Part shown: one piece after another, positions 45,008 through 55,832 of the stretch | How the letters are laid out: the number at the start of each line of letters is the position of its first letter | How positions within the stretch are numbered: the first letter of the stretch is position 1 | Source: Cystobasidium ongulense | Lineage: Eukaryota > Basidiomycota > Cystobasidiomycetes > Cystobasidiales > Cystobasidiaceae | DNA length: 64,000 nucleotides | Direction of reading: 5' to 3' | Assembly (NCBI GenBank): GCA_022835595.1 | Contig: BQUP01000002.1 | Span: 2,528,534-2,592,533 of the forward strand | Notes under the pieces: generated by a model | What the model saw: only the letters and a program-made list of their open reading frames with translations | What the model was told of the DNA's origin: nothing | The model's database searches: none | Program-made: the position numbers and the translations under genes

Positions 45008-46131
45008 ATGACTGCACCGCGCGACATCCCCGGCGCGACTGCATCCACCTCGACGGCGACGACCACCACCCGCAGCAGAGCAAGCACATTCTCCTACCCG
45101 CGCTGGGACGCCGACGGCAACTCTCACCATCCACCGCCAGACACGACCGCAGCAGTGGCAGCAGCAGCCTCGACCTCGACCTCGCGTAGAGCCACGACAT
45201 CCACCGCAACGAGACGGGCACTCGCATCATCCACCTCGTCGACGCCCTCGGCCTCGTCCATCCTCCGCCTGCTCGGCCTGTCCCCTCCCACTTCAAGCAC
45301 CACCCCCAGCGAGGACAACGCGAATGGCCACAGACGAGGCGCATCCTACAGCTACGGCAGCTCCTCGTTCGCATCCTCCCACACCGCATACATCCCATCT
45401 CCATCCTCGGACGACGACGACGGCCCTCCCGAACCCGTCACGCCGCCACAACAGCAGCTCCAGCAGCTCGGTCAGACTCAGCTGACCGACTACGGCCGAG
45501 AGCTCGACGCATCTCACAAGCTTGAACTAGACGATGCATTCGACGATAGTAACTCATCCATGACTTTTACGAAATCGCCGCCTCCTTCCTCTTCCGCTGC
45601 CAACAATGCTGTCGCTCTTCAAGGGGCTCCACTCGGAAGAAGAGCATCCTGGTCCCCGGCTGTCATTCAACCTACTGCTGGACACACTTACTCTAGCTCT
45701 CCGCCAGCTGGCCCCCCTCCCGCCGTCCTTTCATGGCTCCACGGTCAACAAACTAGCTTTCCTATCTCTTCATCTCAGTCGCACTCCGGCGCCACCGCTA
45801 CAACCACATCTGACACCAAGGATTTCGGTTCTTCTCCTGTTGGCCTGTTCCGTCGACTTTCACTATCCGTTAATCGAAGAGTGAGTTTAGACCCCGTAAG
45901 AAACCAAGAAAGAGAGAGAGAGATCTAAACGCACCTTCTTTTCCCCCTTTTCCTCCGTGTCAAATCTAGCCACCACCACCAGCTCCAGCATCTACAGTTT
46001 CAGAAATGTCCGATATAAATGACAAAGAAAGAATTGGACGTCCTTTAACAAAAGTTACTTCTGCTCCGCCTAGAAAATTGAGCCCAATGGGAGAAAGAAT
46101 GCTAAGAGCTCATTACGATTCATTCTCGTAA
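45008..46131 (+). CDS. Ser/Thr-rich protein with conserved-looking C-terminal motif
   Basis: Exons 45008-45880 and 45970-46131, joined in phase 0; 344 aa. Most of the protein is low complexity (Ser, Thr, Ala, Pro) and probably disordered. Ordered-looking pieces are ASSILRLLGLSPP near residue 80, the basic motif LFRRLSLSVNRR before the intron, a polyproline start of exon 2, and the end SPMGERMLRAHYDSFS. The C-terminal MGERMLRxHxDxF pattern recurs, as far as I recall, in otherwise disordered fungal proteins, so the motif may be the functional part. RRLS looks like a basophilic kinase site. The function is unknown. An upstream in-frame ATG (44945) is possible. Confidence 0.68.
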
Positions 46132-47244
46132 AGTATCAACTGTCTGCCTACCTATGTCGATCGACTTTGGTACAACCCCTACCCTTTGAGTGTTATGCGA
46201 TGTCTCAGTCTGGTACTTTGAGAATCGTAAATTCATACAAAATTGGGAAGGAAATGAAGACGGATCTTTAGCTTTTGCAGTTTTGTCCCTGGACGTACAT
46301 GTTCTCCGCAACAGAATTAATCTGGCATCTTTCATTATTTCTATCGTTTCGGCTTGATTCATCCCGTTGCATTGGCTTGTCTGCAACTCTTCTTCACAGC
46401 AATTTGGTGCAACGACTCCGCAAGAAGGAAGAGGAAAGATTGGAGAGGATTGTATAAACATTTTTCGAATGGATGATAAGGAGATATATCGGTTTCTGGC
46501 TCGAAATCTTTATACTTTTGGCTGAAACAATGAACAGACGGTTCGTTCTACCGGTGTAACTTCGGCAGAAGTAAAAAGAAAAATACAAAAATCTACATGT
46601 TTCAGTTATCGTGGCTTGGACAGCATAAGTCCTCATCAATTCAGAAGCAAAATATGGAGTGTGTATTCATATTGCAAAAGATCTTCAGCTCAAAATCTGG
46701 AAAAGCAAAAAAGGAGGAGACTGTTGTTTCTTAATTTCAATAATTAGCCTTACTGTATGTAAAGCTTGTTAAATGTATAATCAATTGCAAAAGAAAAGAA
46801 AAAAAAAGCCTTTTTTTGTAGATCTGGATTTGTTCCACCTGAGCTGTCTAAACGTGTCTTCAACGCAAAATTCTGCCTCGCTATGCGTTCATGATGGAAA
46901 TGCCGTCTGTATAGCTGTCACCGAGTGTTAGCCGGACTGTCGTGAAAGGTTTTCGCGCAGAGGGCATAATTCTGTAGTCTCACGGAAATTGACCTGCTAG
47001 CTTTAAGAAGCGCGAATCATTTGCACACTTGGTAGATTCCCTTGGGCTTACAAGGCGTTGATGTATGAATCTATCATTTCCTTTCGCGAGTTTTCGTCAT
47101 ATCAACAACAGGGTATATATCTGGGTGGGAAGAGAAGAATAGATGGGGAGAGAACAATACTTATCAAGCATGTCTACAAAATTCTAGCTGAAGCTGTAAA
47201 AGTCATGCCATCGCCCGTCCTTCATCTTTTGTGTGCATTTAAGC
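46132..47244. other. 1.1-kb AT-leaning convergent region
   Basis: Lies between the convergent Ser-rich protein gene (+) and CTP1 (-). It is more AT-rich than the genes, with a long A run near 46790-46806. Only short frames without features occur. It probably holds two 3' UTRs and terminators. Confidence 0.5.
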
Positions 47245-48952
47245 CTATATTCCGCCTGTTCCAAGGAGTTTGAGAACGTTCTCAACTACCGTAAAGACGA
47301 TACCGCCAGAAAGCTATGCACCATGAAAATAGGATCAGCTCGTAATACTGACAAGATTGCAAATATTGTGACAGCCTCTTACTATTAAACGACCTAATCG
47401 AGGCGTGGTACCTCTCCAGAAACTGTTTGAAGCAGAAGAAGGAGAGAGAGGAAATGATTCAGACTTCGCAATACATACATCATTACATAACGATCGTTGC
47501 TTTGAGCAAAACTCACGCAAGTATGCCTTCTTCGTTGAATATCCTATAACCGGCATGGAAAGTATTGCGATATTGTTGCTTTGCATCCAAACTTTGCATT
47601 CTCTGTAGGCAGGCATAACCAAAATTCCTTAACAATCAGCTTGCCGAACCGGGGTTTTTTTTTTTCTTTTTTAGACATCGAATGCCCTCTATGCATGTCA
47701 AAAAGGATCTTACCGTCTTCAAAGTATCAAGAGGCATTGTGGTATATACAGTAATTGTGCCTGCTGCCGCACCGATGAGGAAGGTCATTGCAGTTGGAAG
47801 CTGTTCCCCCGGCCGCGTACTGCCTTGAACGAGGGACTAATGGGTTGAGAGGCACAACAGCAAGAAAAGGTTAATTAATTTTCGTAGCATGGAATATCGC
47901 CAATGTTATATAGAGTACCCACCTTCAAGGATGAATAACTCGAGAAGCGCACTGCCGAATTCGCACTCTGCCGTAACATGACGGGGAAAAGACCACTATG
48001 TACGTACAACACGATTGTCATTGAGATCAGCTTGGATCTGGCAGGACGAGAATTTTCCGAAAAGTGTAAGACAACTAACCTGTATATACCACTAATACCT
48101 TGCTCTTTGACTATCAAAGCTGTACCTTGGAACATATTCTTGTACCGTGGATTTGCTGAACGAGCGTCATCGACGAGTTTTGTTCTGCAGAGGATATAAA
48201 TCAGCCTATTTCTTTATTCACTATTCTGAGAGCAGCGCCATACTTTATAGTCTCGGAAGGTGTTACAGCTATGATTGCTTCCAACATTCCCGCACCGAGG
48301 CCCGCTAGAACGCATGACGCGAATGTTCAGCATGCAAAAGTTAGCACTCAGTCCGAATAGGCAACCTACCTGCCAGACTGCGTGGACCTGTCAGTTTGCC
48401 CTGAGTGACGGAACAATCAGCAAGACGTCTGTCGAGCGTGTATGTTTTGGCTGCTTACATCCTGATTGACTAGCATTCGTTTAAAGTAGTCATATGAAGT
48501 GAATCGCACACCGGCTTTTACCGCATTTCCAGCAACGAGAGCGCCGCAGCCTGCATAGAAACCTTTGATACCTCGTGTGCGATATACTTCTTTAGCGACA
48601 CCAATTGGACTGACGGCCTGCAGAGTCATTTGAAATGGTGGGCGATCAGTCGGAGTAGTATCCACTTGCGATGTCAGTGATGATAGCCTCACCTGCGTGG
48701 CAGCACCAGCGCGCTTGTTCAGCTGACTGAATGTCTTGATAGCCTCGAATGGGTAGGTAATGAAGCCTTCGACTGCGCCTGCTGTCGTGCCTGCAACCAG
48801 AGCGGCGGAGGAAGAAGTGTTCTGTGGATGTGGATGTGGATGGCATCGGATGGACCGCCGGGATCAGCTGGATGGACACCTTTCCGGAGAGAGCGAGAGC
48901 GCGAGCATGTCGCCAGCTGGCTACTGACTGGCTTTGCGTTCTTGCTGGACAT
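47245..48952 (-). CDS. CTP1: Mitochondrial tricarboxylate (citrate) carrier
   Basis: Exons on the minus strand: 48952-48929, 48821-48693, 48617-48459, 48400-48370, 48304-48244, 48184-48080, 47995-47923, 47836-47714, 47602-47517, 47422-47383 and 47313-47245; 299 aa, the usual carrier length. Three mitochondrial carrier repeats are complete, with signatures YPFEAIKT, TPSETIKTKLVDDAR and MPLDTLKTRMQSLDAKQQYR. The second is typical of citrate carriers. Other landmarks are RGIKGFYAGCGALVAGNAVK, GISGIYSGLFPVMLRQSANS and FWRGTTPRLGRLILSGGIVF. It would exchange citrate for malate across the inner membrane, supplying cytosolic acetyl-CoA for lipid synthesis. Eleven exons in 1.7 kb is very intron-rich. 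It is divergent from HEM4 across only 110 bp. Confidence 0.93.
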
Positions 48953-49062
48953 TGTGACGATTCTTGGTGATGATCTTGATTGAACGAGATCCAATCCAGT
49001 TCATCATTGCTTCTTCTCTTCTTGTCTTCGCTCGAATGCACATCTGAACTGCAAGTCAATTC
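48953..49062. promoter_or_regulatory. Very short divergent promoter of CTP1 and HEM4
   Basis: Only 110 bp lie between ATG 48952 (minus) and ATG 49063 (plus), so core promoters and leaders must overlap or run into the opposite gene. Confidence 0.6.
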
Positions 49063-49959
49063 ATGGGCAGCGATGGACCAAGAGGCAGAGGCAGAGTGCT
49101 GGTCCTCAAGGAGCGCAGCAGCAGCAGCAGCCAGCAGAGCGGCGGACTGGATTCCTACGACGCCGCTTTGAGCCGCGCTGGCTATGTCGTCCATTTCCTG
49201 CCAGTTCTCGCGCACAGGCTGGTGAACCTCGACAAGATTGGCCAAGTCATTGCTGGACATCTCCAGGATGGCAGTGTACCTGCACAAGATGCAGATGCAC
49301 AGCCACGTCCTAGTGTCTCTCCCTTCGCTGGCGTCGTCTTCACTTCGCAACGAGCGGTAGAGGCATGGGCAATGGCTGGCCAGGCACTCCTTGAAAACGA
49401 TGCACTTCTCCAACTCGCATGGCATGGTATCCCATTCTACGCAGTTGGACCAGCGACCGCAGCTGCACTTGTACGCCTCGATAGTAGGCTTCGTCCCCCG
49501 CCTTCCCTCATTCTCGGCGCTGAAGAATCTGGTTCTGCCGAAAGACTTGCAAGCTATATCACTTTGCGCTCAAGCAGTACACTAAACTCGCCTCTGCTGT
49601 ATCTAGTAGGCGACAAGCGTAAAGATACTCTCCCGTCCCTCCTACAGCAACAAGGTATCGCAATGCATGAAATACAAGCCTATGAAACTTTTCAATCGAA
49701 CACCTTTGAAGCAGATTATAGTATCCTGAATAGGGAGGAACCATTTGACTGGATTGTCTTCTTTAGTCCATCAGGAGCCAAATTACTCCTACCCTTGTTG
49801 GAAAAGAAGGGGGGAGATGTCTATCCGAACTTGGCTGCTATCGGTCCAACCACAAGAGACTTTCTCATATCGCATCACGGTCTTGGAGTTGCTGCAATGG
49901 CGACTTCTCCAACTCCTGAATCACTGTTAGAAGCTATGCTTGCAGTACCTACCCCTTGA
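49063..49959 (+). CDS. HEM4: Uroporphyrinogen-III synthase
   Basis: A single exon of 298 aa, intronless unlike nearly all its neighbours. The enzyme closes and inverts ring D of hydroxymethylbilane to give uroporphyrinogen III in heme synthesis. Sequence is poorly conserved in this family, but the pattern fits: a short N-terminal beta strand (GRVLVLKE), GVVFTSQRAVEAW near residue 95, FYAVGPATAAAL, PLLYLVGDKRKDTLPSLLQQ, the acidic QAYETF, DWIVFFSPSGAKLLLPLLEK and the end NLAAIGPTTRDFL with SPTPESLLEAM. A GSAERL stretch joins the two lobes. Confidence 0.88.
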   Translation: MGSDGPRGRGRVLVLKERSSSSSQQSGGLDSYDAALSRAGYVVHFLPVLAHRLVNLDKIGQVIAGHLQDGSVPAQDADAQPRPSVSPFAGVVFTSQRAVEAWAMAGQALLENDALLQLAWHGIPFYAVGPATAAALVRLDSRLRPPPSLILGAEESGSAERLASYITLRSSSTLNSPLLYLVGDKRKDTLPSLLQQQGIAMHEIQAYETFQSNTFEADYSILNREEPFDWIVFFSPSGAKLLLPLLEKKGGDVYPNLAAIGPTTRDFLISHHGLGVAAMATSPTPESLLEAMLAVPTP

Positions 49960-50719
49960 GAGGCCTTTCTTTCCACCCATCTCTTCTATCACACCATGTC
50001 GAGCAGCAAATCCGCAAAGAGAGGAACGTCATAGCACAGCGTACATCTTACCATGAACGTAAGGAAGAGCTCCCAAGCTTTAGCCTATTCCACTAGACAT
50101 TCCGACTCTCCGGACACTTTCAAAATGCAGCAGTGCAAGTTTGAAAGTGATGAAAAGAAGCTAGCTCGAAGATCGACACACAAGAAGCAACTTAATCTGG
50201 CTTGGTCCGCTCCTTGCTCGCGAAGCACTTACTTCTCAAGACGGAATTTCATTAGTCTGTCTAAGATTACATGTTTCGTTCGAGATGAGCATGCACATAA
50301 CCGGGCCGAGTTTGTTCCAATGGTTGCACAATCTTCCGCGTTCTCCAAAAATTTAAGCGTCAAAGCCAGGGTCGTCATACTCGCTCGAAAGGCCTGCGTT
50401 AAGAGGATACAAAGAGCTCATCCCATTCATAAACTGTCATTGATTTGTCACGATGTTCCAATGCAGTTGATTAGGATATGTGAGAGGATATGTGAGATCC
50501 GTACAGTGAAATGCTAGAACTATTACACTATGCAAACACTCATGAAACGATTCTGCATCTAACGAAACATCAAGAGAGAATTAGTGGCTTTGTCTTCGTG
50601 CCGAGGTATATACAGAAACAGGATATGGTTTCCTAAACGACGCCTTTCAACCTAGCCGCAAAGACTACTTAGCGGCTCAATTGCATGATGCAGGAGTTCT
50701 ATCTCTTGAGCTATCTACT
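49960..50719. other. Convergent region without a firm gene
   Basis: 760 bp between convergent HEM4 and AUR1. A 154-codon plus-strand frame starts at ATG 50053 and ends at 50517. It is basic, Cys- and Arg-rich, with no domain or intron, and lies where 3' UTRs are expected, so I do not call it a gene. Confidence 0.45.
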
Positions 50720-52401
50720 TCAGCGGAGTTCTTGAGCTGGATTTTTATCGCCATCTTTGCTGGCTGTGCGGTTCAGCGGCGGTGCGGAGAGAAAAGGATT
50801 GGTATGAGCAGCTGGAGATTGCCCTCTTGACGGATGTATCGATGCAGCAGCCATACGTGGCGAATGCGCGGACGATGTCCCAGCCGATGATTCCGCTGCG
50901 CTGGACGCAATAAACCCATTCAAAGGACCAGCTTGCGCAGTATTGTTGTTGAGTATACTTCCTCGACGGCTGGTTGAACCACTTTTGCCATTGGGTAAAT
51001 CGTAATCTTGAGCATTTTGAGCTTCCTTGGCGAGATCTTGCATTCCAATTCCTCGAGAACTGCCAGCAGCTGCTGCATTTTCCAAGTCTCGTAGATACTC
51101 GGCGTCCCCATTTAATGCATGTCCATTCTCTTCATTCGAGTTGTACCCAATTGAACGATTGATAGGCTTCATGTTGGACGGGAAATGTATGTGCCAGTCG
51201 CGCATTATAGGATCCTTGGTGACAAAGTAGTAAAAGACGGAGACAGCCAATGCAGCACCTGCGACAAGATCGATGAGATAGCTAGGGAAGCATAAATTAG
51301 TATGACTGTGAAATATACCAAGGATGCTGAAGCTAAACTCACTGATGGGTTAGGTACATGGTAGACCAGTACAACCACAGAACGTAAAAGACATAGAAGA
51401 TTTTGAATCGTGGGAAGAAGTGGTTCAAAAGTAGTGCATCGACTGTTGAGCAACCGGCATGCAAAGATGGGAAGGCTCCGAATGGCATTGGCGAGTTCGT
51501 GAAAGTATTGGTATAGCCATTGCCACCGAATAAAGCATCGATACGAGCGAGACCTCCAGGGGAGCCTTTCATGCCGTAGCTAGCGGGTGTAATACCATGG
51601 CGAAGCTCGTACCCTTTAAGAATAGATTAGGAATAAAGGAATCGAGTCAGAAAAGAATAAATGGATAATCATGGAAATTCGCCACTCACAAGGTGGCGCA
51701 CTTGGGAAGAAGATTTGAATGGCGACACCTATAACATTCATATAGCCGAAGACTTTTGCAAAGAATTTGACTGCTCCAGGACTGTAACACAGAACCGAGG
51801 ATATCCATACTTTATATCAGCCACGTTCGTATTTTCGCTTCCAGTGATTACTGCGGACTCACGGTCCAAATATCCAGATGAGGGCTGCAGCGACAAAAGG
51901 TCCACCGAAGTGGAGTATACCATAAGGCAGCCATGCAAGTATGTCTAGAACTGGATTCGTGATTCGTGTGAGAATATCCGAGATGTTTGCGCCATATAGT
52001 ACCGATTCGAGCGTAGGTAGCACAGAGACCCAGATATGCGAGGGTCGGATTGCGTCTGGCGTATATCTCGAAGACCAGTACAGCACCAACCAGGAGAATA
52101 TAGGTGTTGCGGGCAGGATGAATTGCGAAGTCAAAGGGATCAAGAGGCCTGTCACGTATGCAGCGACGATGAGGAGCTTGCCCATCACGCCGGGGGAACC
52201 GATATACGACAGGTTTGCGATAGCCAAAGCTGCGAGTGCAAGGTATTGCCCTTCATTGCGCCATGTGAACGGATGCTTTTGCAATCTTCGAATAGAGATT
52301 CTTGGGTCCAGCGTAAACTCGAGCCTGCTGATCGCAGCAAAGAGAGGTCCGGCGAGCCATTGAGGCAGACTGACGGACGGCATAGTCGCAAAGCTGGGCA
52401 T
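50720..52401 (-). CDS. AUR1: Inositol phosphorylceramide synthase catalytic subunit
   Basis: Exons on the minus strand: 52401-51863, 51781-51690, 51613-51343 and 51281-50720; 487 aa. AUR1 transfers phosphoinositol from phosphatidylinositol to ceramide in the Golgi. It is essential in fungi and is the aureobasidin A target. The PAP2-like active-site motifs are present: FGAFPSLHAGCST in exon 3 and YLTHHYLIDLVAGAAL across the exon 3/4 junction. Several membrane spans precede them (LLIVAAYVTGLLIPL, FSWLVLYW, FVAAALIWIFGPP). The C-terminal ~150 residues are a Ser/Asn-rich cytosolic tail. I chose ATG 52401 as the first in-frame ATG; another lies at codon 7. GCV1 starts 512 bp away on the opposite strand. 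Confidence 0.94.
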
Positions 52402-52913
52402 GGTGGAACGCTGTAGCGCCGTAGCTGTAGTAAACTCGGGACGCCGAATTACTAGCGAATTACTAGCCACTTGTGACTGTTTTTCGAGTATTGAAGAGTG
52501 CGCTTTGGGCGTGGACGGGAGTGAGAGCTTCAAGCAGGGAATGAGTGTGCTGTAGCAGCAGACGGTAGATCCGACTGTAGACTTCTACTTCTCAAAGCGA
52601 GCCTTGCGTTTATGCGTTCCTGCTGTGCTTGCTTTTCGGCGTGATCTTCCTCTACTTCTCTCGGATTTATCTTGTCTTGATTCTGTCCGACTGAGCGATA
52701 CGATATTCCAAACACTCTATCCAAGTCTACCCGCTTCCCTTCTAGCTGTAGGCTTCCTTCTCCGTGTGGGCTACCGTACTGTACTCGCCTTGCTTGCGCC
52801 GGCGTCGTCGCTGTCGTTTGGCTTGAGCGAAAGAAGCAGAGCCCGGCAGGCATCAAGATAGGCCGTGAACGAATATCGCGATTATACACCAGCACTAAAG
52901 CAAGAAGCACAAG
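52402..52913. promoter_or_regulatory. Divergent promoter region of AUR1 and GCV1
   Basis: 512 bp between the start codons. It carries open frames on both strands but none with protein-like features. No clear TATA box is visible. Confidence 0.5.
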
Positions 52914-54751
52914 ATGGTCATAGCTACCATTGTAAGAGCTCACAGCTCTCGCAGTGCCATTGCTGGCCAGCTCGGAATTCGGCGTGCTCTCAGCATTGGC
53001 GTCACGCGACCTCTGGCGGCATCCAGCAGCAATGGACATGCAGCTCGAAGCAGCTTTGTAGGGCACAGAAGCCTCCCATCGTCTCTTAAATCATCAGCCA
53101 GCTGGATCAACAAAGTTTCAGTTAGAAGCTATGCCACTGAAGGGTCTGCTCCACCCTCGTCTAATGTGAGCATATGGGCATTGCTTTCAATGTCGAAATG
53201 ATACTGAACTGATTCGCGTTGGCATGAAACAAAGCAACCTGAACCAGTGTCCGAGTCAACCGAAGCTGCCCTGTCCCGCACACCTCTGTATGACTTTCAC
53301 GTCGAGCACGGAGCGAAGCTGGTACCGTTTGCAGGCTATGAGATGCCATTGACTTACCAGTGGGGAGGTCAGCGTGAGTAGAAGCAATACCGTTCACTTC
53401 GGTGTGGTTGAATCTACTGACTGTACCTACATATGTCCAGTCAAAGAGCATGAACAAGTCAGGAAGAAAGCGGGACTATTCGACGTCTCGCACATGGTCC
53501 AGAGCGTGTAAGCGGCAAAGCTTTGCCGCATAGACCAAGTGGCTTATGACATGCGTTATTAGAATATCTGGTCCTGGAGCTACGCAATTCATGGAACGCC
53601 TGGTACCGTCTTCTCTAAAGGCGCTCACGCCACCGGGAGATCCGGCTCACGCTTTGGATGGATTGGTTGAGGGACCTTTCTTAAGCTCCCTCAGCGTCAT
53701 GCTCAATAAGGACGGTGGCATTATTGACGATCTCATGGTCACTCGCCAAGGCGAAGAAAGGTGAGTTCGGCTGGGATATCATCAATCAGTCTCATTTACT
53801 GACTCTGAAGAAACTTATAAGTTACTACATCGTGACAAATGCCGGCAGGCGCAATGAGGACCTCAAGCATATCACTCGCGAGCTTGCAAAGTTCAATAAG
53901 CTGAATAAACTGGGCGTTCGTCACGATGTCATGGAAGGTAGAGGTCTGCTTGCACTTCAAGGTCCAGCATCCGCCGAGGCTTTACAACCTCACATTTCTT
54001 CCGGTATTGATCTCTCCCATCTCTACTTCGGTCAATCGATATTCACAACTTTTGGACCTGAATATGTTCGCGTACACATCGCACGGGGTGGCTATACTGG
54101 CGAAGATGGTTTTGAGATTTCCATTCCTGGTGACAAGTCTGCCGATGTTGCTAAAGCTTTGATGGACGGAAACCCGCAAACTGGCGAGGGTGGTGGCTTG
54201 ACAGAGCCTGTAGGACTAGCAGCTAGAGATTCGCTACGATTGGAAGCTGGCATGTGCTTGTATGGTCACGACTTGTCCGAAGACGTGAACCCGCTTGAAG
54301 CGGGCCTAACTTGGGTAATCGGTAGGTGGTGCATATCATGCTGTTGTTTGCGGGTAAAGGGCTAATATGAAGGCTCTTGCCCAATTCAGGTGAAGACCGA
54401 CGATCCAATGCCGCCTTTATCGGTGCTGAAAAGGCTCTAGAAGCCATGGCACTGAAAGCAAAGACGGTCCGCCGCGTAGGCATGATCGTGGAGAAGGGAG
54501 CGCCAGCGCGAGAGGGGACTCCAATCTACGCTGAAGGTGCATCAGAGAACGATGAGCCTATCGGTAAAATCACTTCTGGCATTCCCTCGCCGACTTTAAA
54601 ACAGAATATAGCTATGGGGTACGTCAAGTTCGGACACCAGAAGAGCGGGACAAACCTCCAAGTCAAACTTAGAGGAAAGATGAAGAAAGCTCAAATTACT
54701 CGTATGCCATTTGTCAAGGCTCAGTACTACAGACAGCCTAAGACAGAGTGA
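52914..54751 (+). CDS. GCV1: Aminomethyltransferase, glycine cleavage T-protein
   Basis: Exons 52914-53165, 53235-53367, 53441-53507, 53563-53760, 53822-54321 and 54390-54751; 503 aa. It moves the methylene group from the H-protein lipoyl arm to tetrahydrofolate in the mitochondrial glycine cleavage system. The first ~75 residues are rich in Arg/Ser with almost no acids (presequence), longer than usual. Core landmarks are [132 protein letters not shown] and [19 protein letters not shown]. The donor at 53508 (GTAAGC) is chosen over a GT two bases upstream because only it keeps the frame. Confidence 0.93.
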
Positions 54752-55034
54752 ATGGATGGCCGGCTGCAGTACCTGCAGCGTGGAGTCTGGATGTGGCAAA
54801 TTATAATTGAAAAGCAATACAGTACTTAGTTGGGGACTTTGAGCAGACAGAATCATGTTCAACACCAGTTGTTATGGGAATGTATCTATAGATGAATGAA
54901 AGCAAAGCCTTCAACCGCGCATATTGCAAAAACGCCTCTGATCGCGTTGATGCCTGACTTTCGCAATATGGTCCATGCTTGCTCTTGCGCTGACACCCAT
55001 TAACCGCTCGAACGAAGCACATCAAGCAGCAACC

Positions 55035-55667
55035 ATGGCTGGAGACAAGTCACAGCAGGAAGCCTCGACGAGCACCGCCAAAGTCGCACAGGAAGCCAGC
55101 AAGGGCGAGGAGGATGCAAAGAAGACGCTGCCCCAGCTGGGCGCGCTTGAGGAGGATGACGAGTTCGAGGAGGTGAGCAGCGACAGGACCAGCCGCCGTT
55201 CTAGCATAGGCGTACATGTGCTCACCTTCCCATCCTGGTTTCTCTGTGCAGTTCGAAGCAGAAGGTTTGTCTTGATCCTGCCCGCGTGCCGCCTCACTCC
55301 AAGCAGGCGAGCAGCAACAGCAGCAGGCTGACGACAGCTTTATGCCTTTCCTGCAACAACAGATTGGGACGACTCTGAAGCTAGCTTGAATCAGATTAGT
55401 AAATCTATCAAAGGCAAGGCAGACTCGACAAACAACGGTCAAGCGGGTGCAGGCACAAATGGCAGCAACGACAATCTGTGGGAGGACAATTGGGACGATG
55501 ATGATATCGAGGATGACTTTTCCGTACAGCTGAGGTGTGTGATTCCATTCTGGTCATAGTTGATCTATTACCACGACATACAGGAGCATCTCACTGATTG
55601 TCGAACTTGTGCCAATTGCAGGAAAGCGATATCTGAACAGAATGGACCTCAGGATATGGCGACCTAG
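55035..55667 (+). CDS. SEM1: Sem1/Dss1, 26S proteasome lid subunit
   Basis: Exons 55035-55172, 55252-55264 (13 nt), 55363-55534 and 55622-55667; 122 aa. Sem1 is a small acidic intrinsically disordered protein that joins the proteasome lid and also TREX-2 and BRCA2-type complexes. The hallmark acidic blocks with Trp/Phe are present: LEEDDEFEEFEAEDWDDSEA (crossing the 13-nt exon) and NLWEDNWDDDDIEDDFSVQL, followed by the C-terminal helix LRKAISEQNG. The N-terminal ~35 residues and the Gly/Asn linker are longer than in yeast (89 aa). ATG 55035 (ACCATGG context) is preferred over an in-frame ATG at 54975. Convergent with HRQ1, with 165 bp between stop codons. Confidence 0.9.
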
Positions 55668-55832
55668 ATCTACACGACCATAAACTCGAATGTGCCTTTA
55701 GCCTCCATAAACTTGCAGATGACAAGAACATGCAGTGAAATGTATCGATATAAGAACGCGGCATGATGTTTGGCTGATGGTGAAATGGCCTGCTTGCCTG
55801 GTCATCCGTAATAAATGGGTAAAATGACTATG

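Noticed and set aside
48646-49425. 259-codon minus-strand frame at CTP1/HEM4
   Set aside because: It runs antisense through HEM4 and out of phase through CTP1 exon 2; both real genes are clear.
50053-50517. 154-codon plus-strand frame
   Set aside because: No recognisable motif, odd Arg/Cys-rich composition, and location in a convergent 3' region.
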